Shown piece after piece: positions 8,692 through 17,619 of a DNA stretch of 64,000 nt. The position numbers were made by a program, and so were the translations under genes. The first letter of the stretch is position 1, and every line of letters begins with the position of its first letter. The stretch covers positions 1,407,001-1,471,000 of the forward strand of contig NZ_CP116341.1 of the NCBI RefSeq assembly GCF_033304595.1. The letters run 5' to 3'. Source of the DNA: Sporosarcina jeotgali (lineage in GTDB: Bacteria > Bacillota > Bacilli > Bacillales_A > Planococcaceae). Under the pieces are notes generated by a model. That model searched no databases, was not told the origin of the DNA, and worked only from the letters and a program-made list of their open reading frames with translations.

Positions 8692-10737
8692 ATGGTATTT
8701 AATGTTAGAGAAACGAATCGTACAATCCGTACAAAATTTCCGAAAGAAACGAAAGAATTATCGAACGTCATGATTCCGCTTTCAGACGGAACTCAATTAG
8801 CTGCACACATTTGGTTGCCGATAGATGCAGAAACAACACCGGTGCCAGCCGTTCTTGAATATTTACCGTATCGCAAAAATGAATTCACAGCACTGCGTGA
8901 TTCACTTCGTCATCCTTACTTTGCAGGTCATGGGTATGCGAGCATTCGTGTTGACATCCGCGGTACAGGAGACTCAGACGGTATTTTATATGATGAATAC
9001 TTAAAGCAGGAGCAAGACGATGCATTAGAAGTATTGGACTGGATTTCAAAACAGCCTTGGTCGACAGGCAGTGTCGGGATGATCGGTAAGTCATGGGGCG
9101 GATTCAATGGACTCCAAATTGCCGCCCGTCAACATCCGTCGTTGAAAGCAATCATCACGTTATGTTCAACAGATGATCGTTATGCAGATGACGTCCACTA
9201 CAAAGGGGGCGCGATGCTTGCTTCCGATATGCTCTGGTGGGCAAGTACGATGTTTGCATATAACGCACGTCCTCAATACCCGGAAGTCCGTGGGGATTCA
9301 TGGAGAGAAAATTGGCTCGAGCGTATGGAACTGACTCCTCCATATGCAGAAGAGTGGGTTCGCCATCAGCGCTACGACTCGTATTGGAAACACGGCTCTG
9401 TTATAGAAAACTATGAAGATGTGACAATTCCAGTCTTTGCAGTGGGCGGCTGGGCAGATGGCTATACAAATGCAATTCCGAGATTGTTAACCGGCTTAAA
9501 AGGACCTAGAAAAGGATTGATTGGACCGTGGGCGCATGAATATCCGGAAATGGCGGTACCTGGCCCTCAAATCGGATTCTTGCAAGAAGCAGTCCGCTGG
9601 TGGGATGAATGGCTAAAAGAAGAGAAGACCGGCATTATGGATGAGCCGATGCTTCGTGTCTATATGCAAGACAGCGTTCCTCCGCAAACTGATTATTCCT
9701 ATCGTCCCGGACATTGGGTCGCTGAACAGCAATGGCCGCCAGCGAACGTTTTGGAAAAGCAGCTGTTCTTGAACGGAAAGAACCTAAGTGGAACAGCAGA
9801 GGGCAAAGAAGTGATTGTCTCGTCAGTCCAGCAGCATGGATTGTATGCAGGTGTTTTCTGTCCATTTGGCCAGCCAGGAGATTTGCCAGCAGACCAGCGA
9901 ATAGAAAACGGCATGGCGGTTGTATTCGATGCAGCGCCAGTTGAAGAAGATCAGGCAATTCTAGGCGAACCGGAATTCCGCTGCAAAATTAAATCGGATA
10001 AAAAAGCTGCCCACTTGGTGGTCCGTCTTAATGACGTTGCACCCGATGGCTCTTCAACTCGAGTCACATGGGGAGTATTGAATTTAACTCACCGTGACAG
10101 CGATGAACATCCAAGTTATCTAGAGCCTGGAAAGCCATATGACATCACCGTGAAGATGAATGTCATAGGCCACACGCTGCAAAAAGGTCATCATTGGCAG
10201 CTTGCGGTTTCACCGAACTACTGGCCGCATATTTGGCCATTCCCGGAAGCAGTAACCTTTACTCTAGGAACTGGTGAAGAGACGTCACTCGTCTTGCCGC
10301 TTAGAAATCCAAAAGATCTTGACAGCACACTGAAACCTTTTGCTCAAGCAGAAACAGCACCAGTACTTGAGAAAGATATTATGCGTGAAGCGGGCCGTAC
10401 ACGAGAAGTGAAGCAAGATGCAGCGACTGGAGTTTGGACGCTCGATGACTTTTCCGACGAAGGCAAGCGCAAATTGCATTGCAATGGCCTTGAATACGGA
10501 AGTACCAATCGAAATGTCTATACCATTCGAGAAAATGATCCACTCAGCGCTCGTGTGGAATGCGATTGGACGTTAAGTGTCGGGAAAGACGAGTGGCAGA
10601 CGTACTTGGAGACGAAGAGTACGATTACTGCTGACGAAACTCATTATTATCTTATGAATGAATTGAAAGCATGGGAGAACGATAAAGAAGTGTTCCATAA
10701 GAAATGGGAAGAGAAGATTGAACGTGACTTCACTTAA
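8692..10737 (+). CDS. CocE/NonD family alpha/beta hydrolase (X-Pro dipeptidyl-peptidase S15-like)
   Basis: A 681-aa hydrolase. ATG 8692 is chosen because GGAGG lies 8 nt upstream; the longer frame from TTG 8677 would include that site. The catalytic triad is visible: Ser134 (GKSWGG), Asp256 (GGWADGY) and His282 (GPWAHEY). The C-terminal half has the jelly-roll domain of the S15/CocE family, and an extra tail of about 130 residues follows. There is no signal peptide, so it acts in the cytoplasm on an ester or amide. Its place behind a BCCT carrier suggests it cleaves the imported compound, perhaps an acylated quaternary amine. Confidence 0.85.
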   Translation: MVFNVRETNRTIRTKFPKETKELSNVMIPLSDGTQLAAHIWLPIDAETTPVPAVLEYLPYRKNEFTALRDSLRHPYFAGHGYASIRVDIRGTGDSDGILYDEYLKQEQDDALEVLDWISKQPWSTGSVGMIGKSWGGFNGLQIAARQHPSLKAIITLCSTDDRYADDVHYKGGAMLASDMLWWASTMFAYNARPQYPEVRGDSWRENWLERMELTPPYAEEWVRHQRYDSYWKHGSVIENYEDVTIPVFAVGGWADGYTNAIPRLLTGLKGPRKGLIGPWAHEYPEMAVPGPQIGFLQEAVRWWDEWLKEEKTGIMDEPMLRVYMQDSVPPQTDYSYRPGHWVAEQQWPPANVLEKQLFLNGKNLSGTAEGKEVIVSSVQQHGLYAGVFCPFGQPGDLPADQRIENGMAVVFDAAPVEEDQAILGEPEFRCKIKSDKKAAHLVVRLNDVAPDGSSTRVTWGVLNLTHRDSDEHPSYLEPGKPYDITVKMNVIGHTLQKGHHWQLAVSPNYWPHIWPFPEAVTFTLGTGEETSLVLPLRNPKDLDSTLKPFAQAETAPVLEKDIMREAGRTREVKQDAATGVWTLDDFSDEGKRKLHCNGLEYGSTNRNVYTIRENDPLSARVECDWTLSVGKDEWQTYLETKSTITADETHYYLMNELKAWENDKEVFHKKWEEKIERDFT

Positions 10738-11257
10738 TTGAATAGGTGAGTTATGTAAGATGAGTTGCCGAGGGAATCAGAGAAATCTGGTTCCAGCAGC
10801 AGCTTTTTTTATGGGGAACTTTTCTAATAATGCTTGCGGGAACTCATAGGAATGGTGATACCTTACTGCATGTGCTCATAAATCCTTGAAAGTGCTCATA
10901 AACTTCTAGATGTGCTCATAAATCTGGAAATCTGCTCATAACTACAGAAAAGTGATCATAAATACAAAATTCCGCTCATAACCCTGGAATAATGCTCATA
11001 AATACCAAGAAACCGCTCATAGAGTTGCTGCTCACGCATAACTGATATGCAGCAAGCTCATTATTCTCAACTTCCAATTAGGAAATCCTTTAAGAAAACA
11101 TGCGATGAACATATAAAAAGTGCTGCTTGCCGCAGAAAGAATGTTCCACTCCTCAACACCCTTATTTAATACCGATAATTTGTCTGCTTTCATTATTTAG
11201 AAAATAATTGTAAGTTACACTTTCAATTATTATGAATTGTGGTAACATATATTAAAA
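10738..11257. other. Long non-coding stretch with repeat array
   Basis: A 520-bp stretch without a convincing gene. It begins with a hairpin (stem GGAATCAGA, GAAA loop, about 10775-10797) and a T run at 10804-10810 that may be the terminator of the hydrolase. It then holds the 20-bp repeat array at 10874-11021. From 11041 to the T-box leader I see only A+T-rich sequence with no clear promoter. Confidence 0.5.
10874..11021. repeat. 20-bp-period intergenic repeat array, copy 1
   Basis: The core GCTCATA (once GATCATA) begins at 10874, 10894, 10914, 10934, 10954, 10974, 10994 and 11015: six steps of exactly 20 bp and one of 21. About 10 bp per unit is conserved (TGCTCATAAA on this strand) and the other 10 vary. 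Read on the minus strand it is TTTATGAGCR, the same unit as the array at 47888. The phase is not a multiple of three and stops are frequent, so it is not coding. Confidence 0.9.
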
Positions 11258-11565
11258 TCGAAAAGCGATGAAGAGCCAAGTACATATGCCAAAGCATGAC
11301 AGAGAACTCCGTTAGCTGAGAAGGAGAATGCAGAAGCACATGGAAACAAACCTCGAAGCTGCACATAGGATATTTTATTTTCATGAAATTGATTGTGTGC
11401 CGGGTTCTCCCGTTATAGAGATAAAGTATTTTCTATACTGAAATCAGTATACGTACTTGAAAAGGTTTTTGTGGCGACACAAGAACAAACTGTGGTGGCA
11501 CCGCGAACTTCTAAATTCATGAAGTCTCGTCCTCAAGTCTATTGACATGGGGGTGGGATTTTTTT
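11258..11565 (+). ncRNA. T-box leader (tRNA-responsive transcription attenuator)
   Basis: The conserved T-box element TGTGGTGGCACCGCG is at 11491-11505. Upstream is a Stem I-like region with the GATGAAGAG entry, an AGTA motif, and an apical hairpin CTCC/GGAG near 11308-11324. The intrinsic terminator is intact: 11525-11535 pairs with 11548-11558, followed by seven Ts. The bulge reads UGGC, which predicts a G discriminator base. The specifier loop holds GAAACAAAC (about 11343-11351); AAC (Asn) agrees with a G discriminator, ACA (Thr) is the other placement. What follows is a truncated MFS gene, not the expected synthetase or amino-acid gene. Confidence 0.88.
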
Positions 11566-11576
11566 GTTGTCTTTAT

Positions 11577-12428
11577 ATGACGAAGCTCATTCCTAAGACA
11601 AACAGACAAAGATTTAATGCACTTAGAAATTTTATTAATTCAAGCGGCTTTATTCTAGGACCTTCTATTGCAGGTTTTCTGTTTATTATGGGCACTCCGT
11701 ATCTAGCGGTACAACTAAATTCTCTGGCATTATGCATGTCCGCCATAGTCATATACCTTCTTCCAAACTTGGACATCTTAAACGAGAAACCTGTTACTTC
11801 TGAAAAAATGAGCATCAAAATAATCAAAAAAGATTGGCTGGAAATTTTGGCTTACAGTAAATCAAATAGGCATAGTGCATGGGTTTATATACTTTTTTGT
11901 GGAATTACTGTTTTTATGACGGGGCTGGATTCTTTAGAAGCAGCATTCGCAACGAATGTGCTTTCTTTATCGGAAAGTGCTTATGGATTTCTTGTGAGTG
12001 TTGCCGGACTAGGGATAATTGCAGGATCTTTGACAAATGCTTTATTTGCCAGTCGGTTTAAAACGAATGTGCTGATTGACATTGGTGCGATATTTACACC
12101 GGTCGGCTATTTGACCTTTGCATTTTCGCAGAGCTTTATAGCGGCATCAGCAGGTTTTTTCATTTTGACATTTGCGTTGTCATTTGCAAACATTGGATTC
12201 TTAACTTTTTATCAAAATAATGTTCCAGTATCGATCATGGGAAGGTTTTCGAGTGTTTTTGGCGTATTAGAAGCATTGCTAATAATAGTATTTACTGCAC
12301 TAATTGGAGTTTTAGCGGAGTTCTATGAGATTCGTGTTGTATATATAATCGGTTCTTTTAGTTTTCTTGCATTAGGTTTTCTTGTGAGTGTAATTGTTTT
12401 GGATAAATCCAAAACAGTCTATTATTAA
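11577..12428 (+). pseudogene. MFS transporter remnant lacking the N-terminal part
   Basis: The frame encodes the rear two thirds of a major facilitator protein: it opens inside the region that follows helix 4 (MTKLIPKTNRQRFNALR, like the loop of drug/siderophore exporters) and then shows about eight membrane segments. Family members are about 400 aa; at most 284 codons remain. The frame is open upstream to ATG 11547, but that ATG is inside the T-box terminator stem, and neither it nor ATG 11577 has a ribosome site. The likeliest reading is a deletion that fused a T-box leader to the body of an MFS gene. The remaining frame has no internal stop, so the event may be recent. Confidence 0.75.
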
Positions 12429-12516
12429 GAAGACAACATAGATAGCAGAAAAGGCGTTGTTTACAACCCTTGCCTAAAAGGGAATACTCACTGGAGTACC
12501 TGAAGGAGGTGGCGTT

Positions 12517-12876
12517 ATGAATCATCCAGCATCGCTAGAAGAATTTGTGAAACATGCGTCGAAATTGCAAGGGGATCAGAAGACCTTGTACGTAACTCAA
12601 TCTGACTACACACCGGAAGAGATAATTGTATCGGATGAAGATACTGCAGGTGGAGTTAATATGCAAATGATCCGTCTATTAGCTTCATCAGATATGGATG
12701 CGGTTTATTGGGAAGAGCCATTTTACGATAGCGGGGAATTGGAGCAAGTTACGATTCAACTCGATTCACTTAAGTCATTCACTCGCAAAGTAATCCCCTT
12801 GGAAGAGATGGAAAGAATGAAATCACGTTTTGGAACGGAACCGGATGCTATTCAAGGTGAAAGGGAACCATCGTAA
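12517..12876 (+). CDS. Hypothetical protein, 119 aa
   Basis: Starts 7 nt after a perfect AAGGAGGTGG site. The protein is acidic and soluble, with no signal peptide or membrane segment, and I do not recognise the family. An N-terminal half (SLEEFVKHASKL) looks helical and the middle (TLYVTQSDYTPEEIIV) looks like beta strands. It lies between the MFS remnant and the large helicase gene, on the same strand, with a terminator-like hairpin at 12946 separating it from the helicase. The strong ribosome site supports that it is real. Confidence 0.65.
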   Translation: MNHPASLEEFVKHASKLQGDQKTLYVTQSDYTPEEIIVSDEDTAGGVNMQMIRLLASSDMDAVYWEEPFYDSGELEQVTIQLDSLKSFTRKVIPLEEMERMKSRFGTEPDAIQGEREPS

Positions 12877-12945
12877 CATGTCTTTTCGCACTCGCAGCAA
12901 ATGCTGTTTTCGTTTATAATGGATACTAGATGATTAATAAGAACA

Positions 12946-12979
12946 GGTTCAGCCATTTTTTAATGGCTGACCTTTTTTT
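12946..12979 (+). terminator. Terminator or attenuator before the helicase gene
   Basis: GGTTCAGCCATT (12946-12957) pairs with AATGGCTGACC (12962-12972) with one bulge, followed by seven Ts. It ends 15 bp before the helicase start. A TATAAT at 12915-12920 lies upstream of the hairpin, but with a poor -35, so whether the helicase transcript begins before or after it is open. Confidence 0.65.
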
Positions 12980-12993
12980 ACGGACCGAAAGAA

Positions 12994-15900
12994 GTGAAGG
13001 CAATGAACCGGGATACGTTTGAAAAGACGGTAAAATGTGAGTTGACCATGACAACGAGTGCTCGTAATGGGATTGGAAAAATCGCCAAAGACGAACACGC
13101 TTTTTTTGCTATGCAAAAATCTTTCGCTGTACATATTGAAAAAAGACCTGAAAATCAGCAAGGGAGCCAAGCTTTTTCGTTTTTCTTTGACCCTGAAGAA
13201 AATGTGAAACTGAATGAACTGCTGGATGGCCGTGTCCCTGTATTAGAATGTATTGTTAAAAATGATGGGTTCCTCGCAACGGGATTTCATGTGCGAGGCA
13301 AACGAGAACCAGCAGCAACAAATCGCCGGCTGGGGGCGAACGTCAAATTCAAATTGGGCAAAAGCTCTGGGATTTCATTGCCCATTGATTTTGCCACGCT
13401 TTTACGTGAACTTCCAATTGCAGAAGAGCGTTCGGAATACGTAAAAAAGCGAATTGGCGGCTGGGAAGGCTATTTGCGCATCATGGAGAAAAATGCGGAT
13501 GTTGAAGATATTCACGCCCGTGTCAAATCTGTCACGCTAAGTGAAGATTTCCGTACGGCTTCTATCCGAATCGATGGTCTGCCTAACAAAGCTTGGAGAA
13601 CGATCACAGGATTCTCTGCAAAATTTGCAGGAGTTTCTTTTGATCTGGGCAATGTGGTCAACGCGGATAAGAAAACAAACCGCATAGATGTAGAGCTCAA
13701 GAATGGCGCTGTACAAAGTGCGCGGAAAACAGGATTTCAAGGAAACGATTTTGAGTCAATTGTTTTCAGTAACTTTGCAGAACTGAGTCAAGTCAGAAGA
13801 CTGAGAAGAGGATTCAAAGATCTTCAAAATGGGCTGGCTGCGAATGCTAACTTAGAGAAAATCTTGTTTGAAGAACGCCCAGTTGTGAAAATTACGAATC
13901 GAAGAGAACCGCTGGAGTTCGAAACGTCTTTGAACAAGTACCAGCAAGAAGCGGTTAATGGAGCCATGAATGCGAATGACTTATATGTCATTCAAGGCCC
14001 TCCGGGAACGGGAAAGACAACTGTTATTTCTGAGATTTGCAATCAAGCTGTAAAAGCAGGCTTACGCACACTCGTAGCATCACAGGCAAATCTGGCAGTA
14101 GATAATGCCTTAGGAAGACTCCTGAACAATCAAGACATAAGAATTCTCCGTTATGGCAGAACTGAAAGCATTGAAGAAGAAGGACGCAAATTCATTGAAG
14201 AAAACGTTGCGGAGCATTGGCGAACACAAACGTTAGAGGCGATGGAATTCCAGCTGGACCAACACAATCAGCTCGAGGCTACTCTTCGAAAAGAGGAAGT
14301 AACAGTACAAAAAAAATCTGCTGCGCTAGTAGAGCAGCAAACTGAGTTACTTGAACAGCAGGCCGCCTGGAATGAAAACAAAGAAAAGCTTCGTACAATC
14401 CAACAAGAACTAAAAGAAGTGCAGCAGAAAAAACAGGATGCACAGCTTGCTGTCGAAAAAAATGAAGGTGCGAGGAAATCAGCAGAGATTAAGCTCGAAG
14501 AAACCATGTCTGAAATTAGTCGATTAAAGAAAGTAACGACTGAAATTTCTTCAGGCAACTTAAAGTTGACTGAACTGAAACAGGAACGCCAGCAGCTGCA
14601 AGACAGAATTGACCTGCTGAAAACGAGTCAATCGTTAGCAGAAATGGCCGCTCAAGTAAATGAGTTGCAAACAGCGATTAACCATAATTCGGAACAAATT
14701 GAAACTTATCAAGGAGTTCTCTCTAAAGTAACGTCTGTAGGAAAGCTGAATGACTTGAAGGATTTATTGGACGAAGTAAACTTTGTTCCTACACCAGAAC
14801 TTGATCAGAAGATGACCAATCTGATTCGCCAAATTGATCGGGTTCAAGAAGTTGGCGGGGAAGAGAGCTTTTCAGCATGGTCTGATACGGTATTGCGGAT
14901 TGATAAAGCAATCACTACTGTAACGAAAATTCTGGAGGAGCATCAGTTCCATAATCGTATACGCATTCCGAAAGGATTTCGTAATCGCCACACGCTGGAG
15001 TCAATTCACGAAACGGTTAGCAGAGTCGGCCGTTATTTAGTTCAGCCAAACGTTAAAAAGATCCTAAGCACAACATCGTTTTCAGTAGAATCTTACGACT
15101 GTCTTGAAAATTTAACGAAAGCTGTTGGGCTGCTGCATGATCGAAAGAACTTCATCTCTGCATTTCTTCTAGAAGCGCAATCTACAGCGTCGTTGTTTGA
15201 AGACATTAAAAAAATCGCAGCAGAAATATTCAATGGGAAACTTATTGAACTAACTGCTAAACAACAAGGCATTCAAGACCGTTTTAATCAGTTAAACGGA
15301 CAACTAATGGAAATCCGGACCGTAAGTGATGAAACGCAGTCACCCGAAGTGATAGCTGATGTCCTTAATGAGATTGAAGCCTCGCATATTGCTATATCTA
15401 AAACCATACAAGAAGTGCTTGAAGCAGAGAAAACTCTTAAGGCTGTTGAAGCAGACCTTGAAAAAGCCCATCAACAAAGGGAAACAATTCGAGCTGACAT
15501 CCATTCATGCACTGTGGTGGAAGAAGAACAAAGCGAGCAGTTAAATGGATTCATAAAAATATTAGCTGATAAACAAAGTCAGGCAGAGACACTTTCGCAA
15601 GTATTATTAACTGACCCCGCTCCTCTTTTGGCGGAAAACTCCAGTAACCAAAGAGAATTGAAACAACAGATGGAGCAGATTACAAAGCAACTTGAAAATG
15701 TTCCAGCAATTCAATCCGTTCAAAAGAATTGGCATCAGATGCTGACTGAAGCAAGCCCATATGACTTGGATGAAATCCGGAAACTATATGTTAAACACGC
15801 AAACGTAATTGGTACTACGTGTGTTGCTTCTGCTCGAAAAGAATTTGTAGAAGAATATCCGGTTTTCGATTTAGTCATAATAGATGAAGTTTCCAAAGCA

Positions 15901-16818
15901 ACTCCGCCTGAACTGTTACTCCCTATGCTAAAAGGGAAAAAGATTGTGCTTGTAGGAGATCATCATCAGCTTCCGCCATTAGTCGGTCAAGAAACGATGG
16001 AAGAGTTTTTAGAGGAAATGCCTGATGATGAACAGAAAAGAGATATGGAACGTTTGTTGAAAGAATCTCTCTTTGAACGATTGTTCAGAACTCTGCCAAA
16101 ACAAAATAAGACGATGTTAGCGATCCAGTATAGAATGCATGAACGTATTATGAAGTCCATAACACCGTTCTACAATGAAAACGGGTACGAGCTTGTTTGC
16201 GGGCTTCCTGATTCTGATACAGCACGCGCGCATCATCTTGAAACAAAAACCATTAAGCCGGATGACCATTTACTTTGGATTGATCAACCTAATACACCTG
16301 ATTTCTATGAAGCGAAACCAAAAGGCGGAACAAGCCGTTATAATGAAAGTGAACTGAAAGCTATACGAGACATGATACTGGATTTAGATCAGGCTGCTGA
16401 AAAAGCGATTGAACAAGGGAAACTGCATGTAAATTCAAAAAAACAAGTGGGAGTGATCAGCTTCTACGGCGAGCAAGTTAAACGCATTAATCAGATGATT
16501 CAAGAGGAACTTCAGTCAGAGCATCTTATATTCCGAACTGGTTCTGTCGATAAATTCCAAGGCATGGAAATGGACATCATCATTGTGAGTTTTGTTCGGA
16601 ATCATGGGGATGCAAGCGGCGAAATCGGCTTTGCAAAAGACTACAGACGTCTCAATGTCGCACTTTCCCGTGCGAAAGAGCTTTTAGTGATTGTCGGAAG
16701 TTCAGAAATGTTCATCAACAAACCAAAATCGAAATTGACTCGTGATATGTATCAGCATTTGTTTGAGGAAATCAGCAAACAAGGCGGCATCCGTTCACTT
16801 GTTGAATCGGGCTCGTAA
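12994..16818 (+). CDS. Large superfamily 1 (Upf1/DNA2-NAM7-like) helicase with coiled-coil insert
   Basis: A 1274-aa cytoplasmic ATPase. Walker A GPPGTGKT is at about residues 336-343, Walker B LVIIDEVSK about 961-969 followed by VGDHHQLPP, then QYRMHERI, VDKFQGMEMD near 1184 and NVALSRAKE near 1219, all typical of SF1B helicases. About 500 residues between motifs Ia and II (410-930) are rich in Gln, Glu, Lys and Leu heptads, an unusually long coiled coil that may form an arm as in SMC proteins. The N-terminal 300 residues may bind nucleic acid. No nuclease motif is seen. The start is GTG 12994 or ATG 13003. The next gene begins 22 bp downstream. Confidence 0.85.
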   Translation: MKAMNRDTFEKTVKCELTMTTSARNGIGKIAKDEHAFFAMQKSFAVHIEKRPENQQGSQAFSFFFDPEENVKLNELLDGRVPVLECIVKNDGFLATGFHVRGKREPAATNRRLGANVKFKLGKSSGISLPIDFATLLRELPIAEERSEYVKKRIGGWEGYLRIMEKNADVEDIHARVKSVTLSEDFRTASIRIDGLPNKAWRTITGFSAKFAGVSFDLGNVVNADKKTNRIDVELKNGAVQSARKTGFQGNDFESIVFSNFAELSQVRRLRRGFKDLQNGLAANANLEKILFEERPVVKITNRREPLEFETSLNKYQQEAVNGAMNANDLYVIQGPPGTGKTTVISEICNQAVKAGLRTLVASQANLAVDNALGRLLNNQDIRILRYGRTESIEEEGRKFIEENVAEHWRTQTLEAMEFQLDQHNQLEATLRKEEVTVQKKSAALVEQQTELLEQQAAWNENKEKLRTIQQELKEVQQKKQDAQLAVEKNEGARKSAEIKLEETMSEISRLKKVTTEISSGNLKLTELKQERQQLQDRIDLLKTSQSLAEMAAQVNELQTAINHNSEQIETYQGVLSKVTSVGKLNDLKDLLDEVNFVPTPELDQKMTNLIRQIDRVQEVGGEESFSAWSDTVLRIDKAITTVTKILEEHQFHNRIRIPKGFRNRHTLESIHETVSRVGRYLVQPNVKKILSTTSFSVESYDCLENLTKAVGLLHDRKNFISAFLLEAQSTASLFEDIKKIAAEIFNGKLIELTAKQQGIQDRFNQLNGQLMEIRTVSDETQSPEVIADVLNEIEASHIAISKTIQEVLEAEKTLKAVEADLEKAHQQRETIRADIHSCTVVEEEQSEQLNGFIKILADKQSQAETLSQVLLTDPAPLLAENSSNQRELKQQMEQITKQLENVPAIQSVQKNWHQMLTEASPYDLDEIRKLYVKHANVIGTTCVASARKEFVEEYPVFDLVIIDEVSKATPPELLLPMLKGKKIVLVGDHHQLPPLVGQETMEEFLEEMPDDEQKRDMERLLKESLFERLFRTLPKQNKTMLAIQYRMHERIMKSITPFYNENGYELVCGLPDSDTARAHHLETKTIKPDDHLLWIDQPNTPDFYEAKPKGGTSRYNESELKAIRDMILDLDQAAEKAIEQGKLHVNSKKQVGVISFYGEQVKRINQMIQEELQSEHLIFRTGSVDKFQGMEMDIIIVSFVRNHGDASGEIGFAKDYRRLNVALSRAKELLVIVGSSEMFINKPKSKLTRDMYQHLFEEISKQGGIRSLVESGS

Positions 16819-16839
16819 CGATAGGAGTGCAATCTTAAC

Positions 16840-17619
16840 GTGGAAGAACTTAAAAAAAAGCTGAAAAAAGAATTACAACAATCCTTGGATAGTAAAGTTC
16901 TTTCTGAACAATCGTGGACTTTTACAGCCCATAAAGTCCTGGTTTCTTACAATACGGTAACGAAAACAAAGATGGATGTCCTGATGAAAATGATGTTGAT
17001 GACTCTGCAAAAACTTAATATTGAGCGTCCTGAAGAACTTGCACAGATGCTCGGGGTTGAATTATTATTTATTGAAGATTTGCTTTCGATTATGAAAGGT
17101 GCAGGACTTGTTGTGAATAAGGACTGCTGGTCAATTACACAATTAGGCATTGCACAATTGAAGACGGGCATGCTTCTTCACGAAACGGAAATTGAAGAGA
17201 CTGAGCTGCTGATAAGTCCGCTTCATGACGAATTCTTAGAAGCAGAGAAATCTCATCCATTACAAGGAAATCTGGATTCTTTCCGATATGATCGGGATCC
17301 CGAAAACTGGTCAGCAGATACAATTCCTGCAGACTTGTTGCAGACGGAACTTTCTGCAATAGTAGAACAGGACAATACGGCAGAGCGCCAGCGCATTGTA
17401 GAACAAGTTTTGAAAGTTACTGCAATCGAGAAAGTACAGATTCCGTGTTTCGAGTTTCATATCCACAACCCAAATCAAGATGCCTTGTATGCAAGAATTT
17501 GGAATACCTTTAGCGATCAGTGGGATGAAACATTAGAACAGCTTGTAGTCGGAGAGGAACGCTCTGCTTGGCGAGACCGTTATCTTAGTAAAGAGGAGGA
17601 AGTAACTCATGAAACGTAA
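16840..17619 (+). CDS. Hypothetical protein with winged-helix-like segment, helicase partner
   Basis: A 259-aa soluble protein starting at GTG with AGGAG 12 nt upstream. I do not recognise a named family. Residues about 45-105 (MKMMLMTLQKLNIERPEELAQML... SIMKGAGLVV) have the pattern of a winged helix with a following Trp-containing strand, suggesting nucleic-acid or protein binding. The C-terminal half is acidic. It is separated from the helicase by 22 bp and overlaps the next gene by 11 bp, so it is probably an accessory subunit. It could equally be a stand-alone regulator. Confidence 0.7.
   Translation: MEELKKKLKKELQQSLDSKVLSEQSWTFTAHKVLVSYNTVTKTKMDVLMKMMLMTLQKLNIERPEELAQMLGVELLFIEDLLSIMKGAGLVVNKDCWSITQLGIAQLKTGMLLHETEIEETELLISPLHDEFLEAEKSHPLQGNLDSFRYDRDPENWSADTIPADLLQTELSAIVEQDNTAERQRIVEQVLKVTAIEKVQIPCFEFHIHNPNQDALYARIWNTFSDQWDETLEQLVVGEERSAWRDRYLSKEEEVTHET

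Noticed and set aside
9635..9958. Long antisense frames within the CocE gene
   Set aside because: They are shadows caused by codon use of the real gene; no ribosome sites or family likeness.
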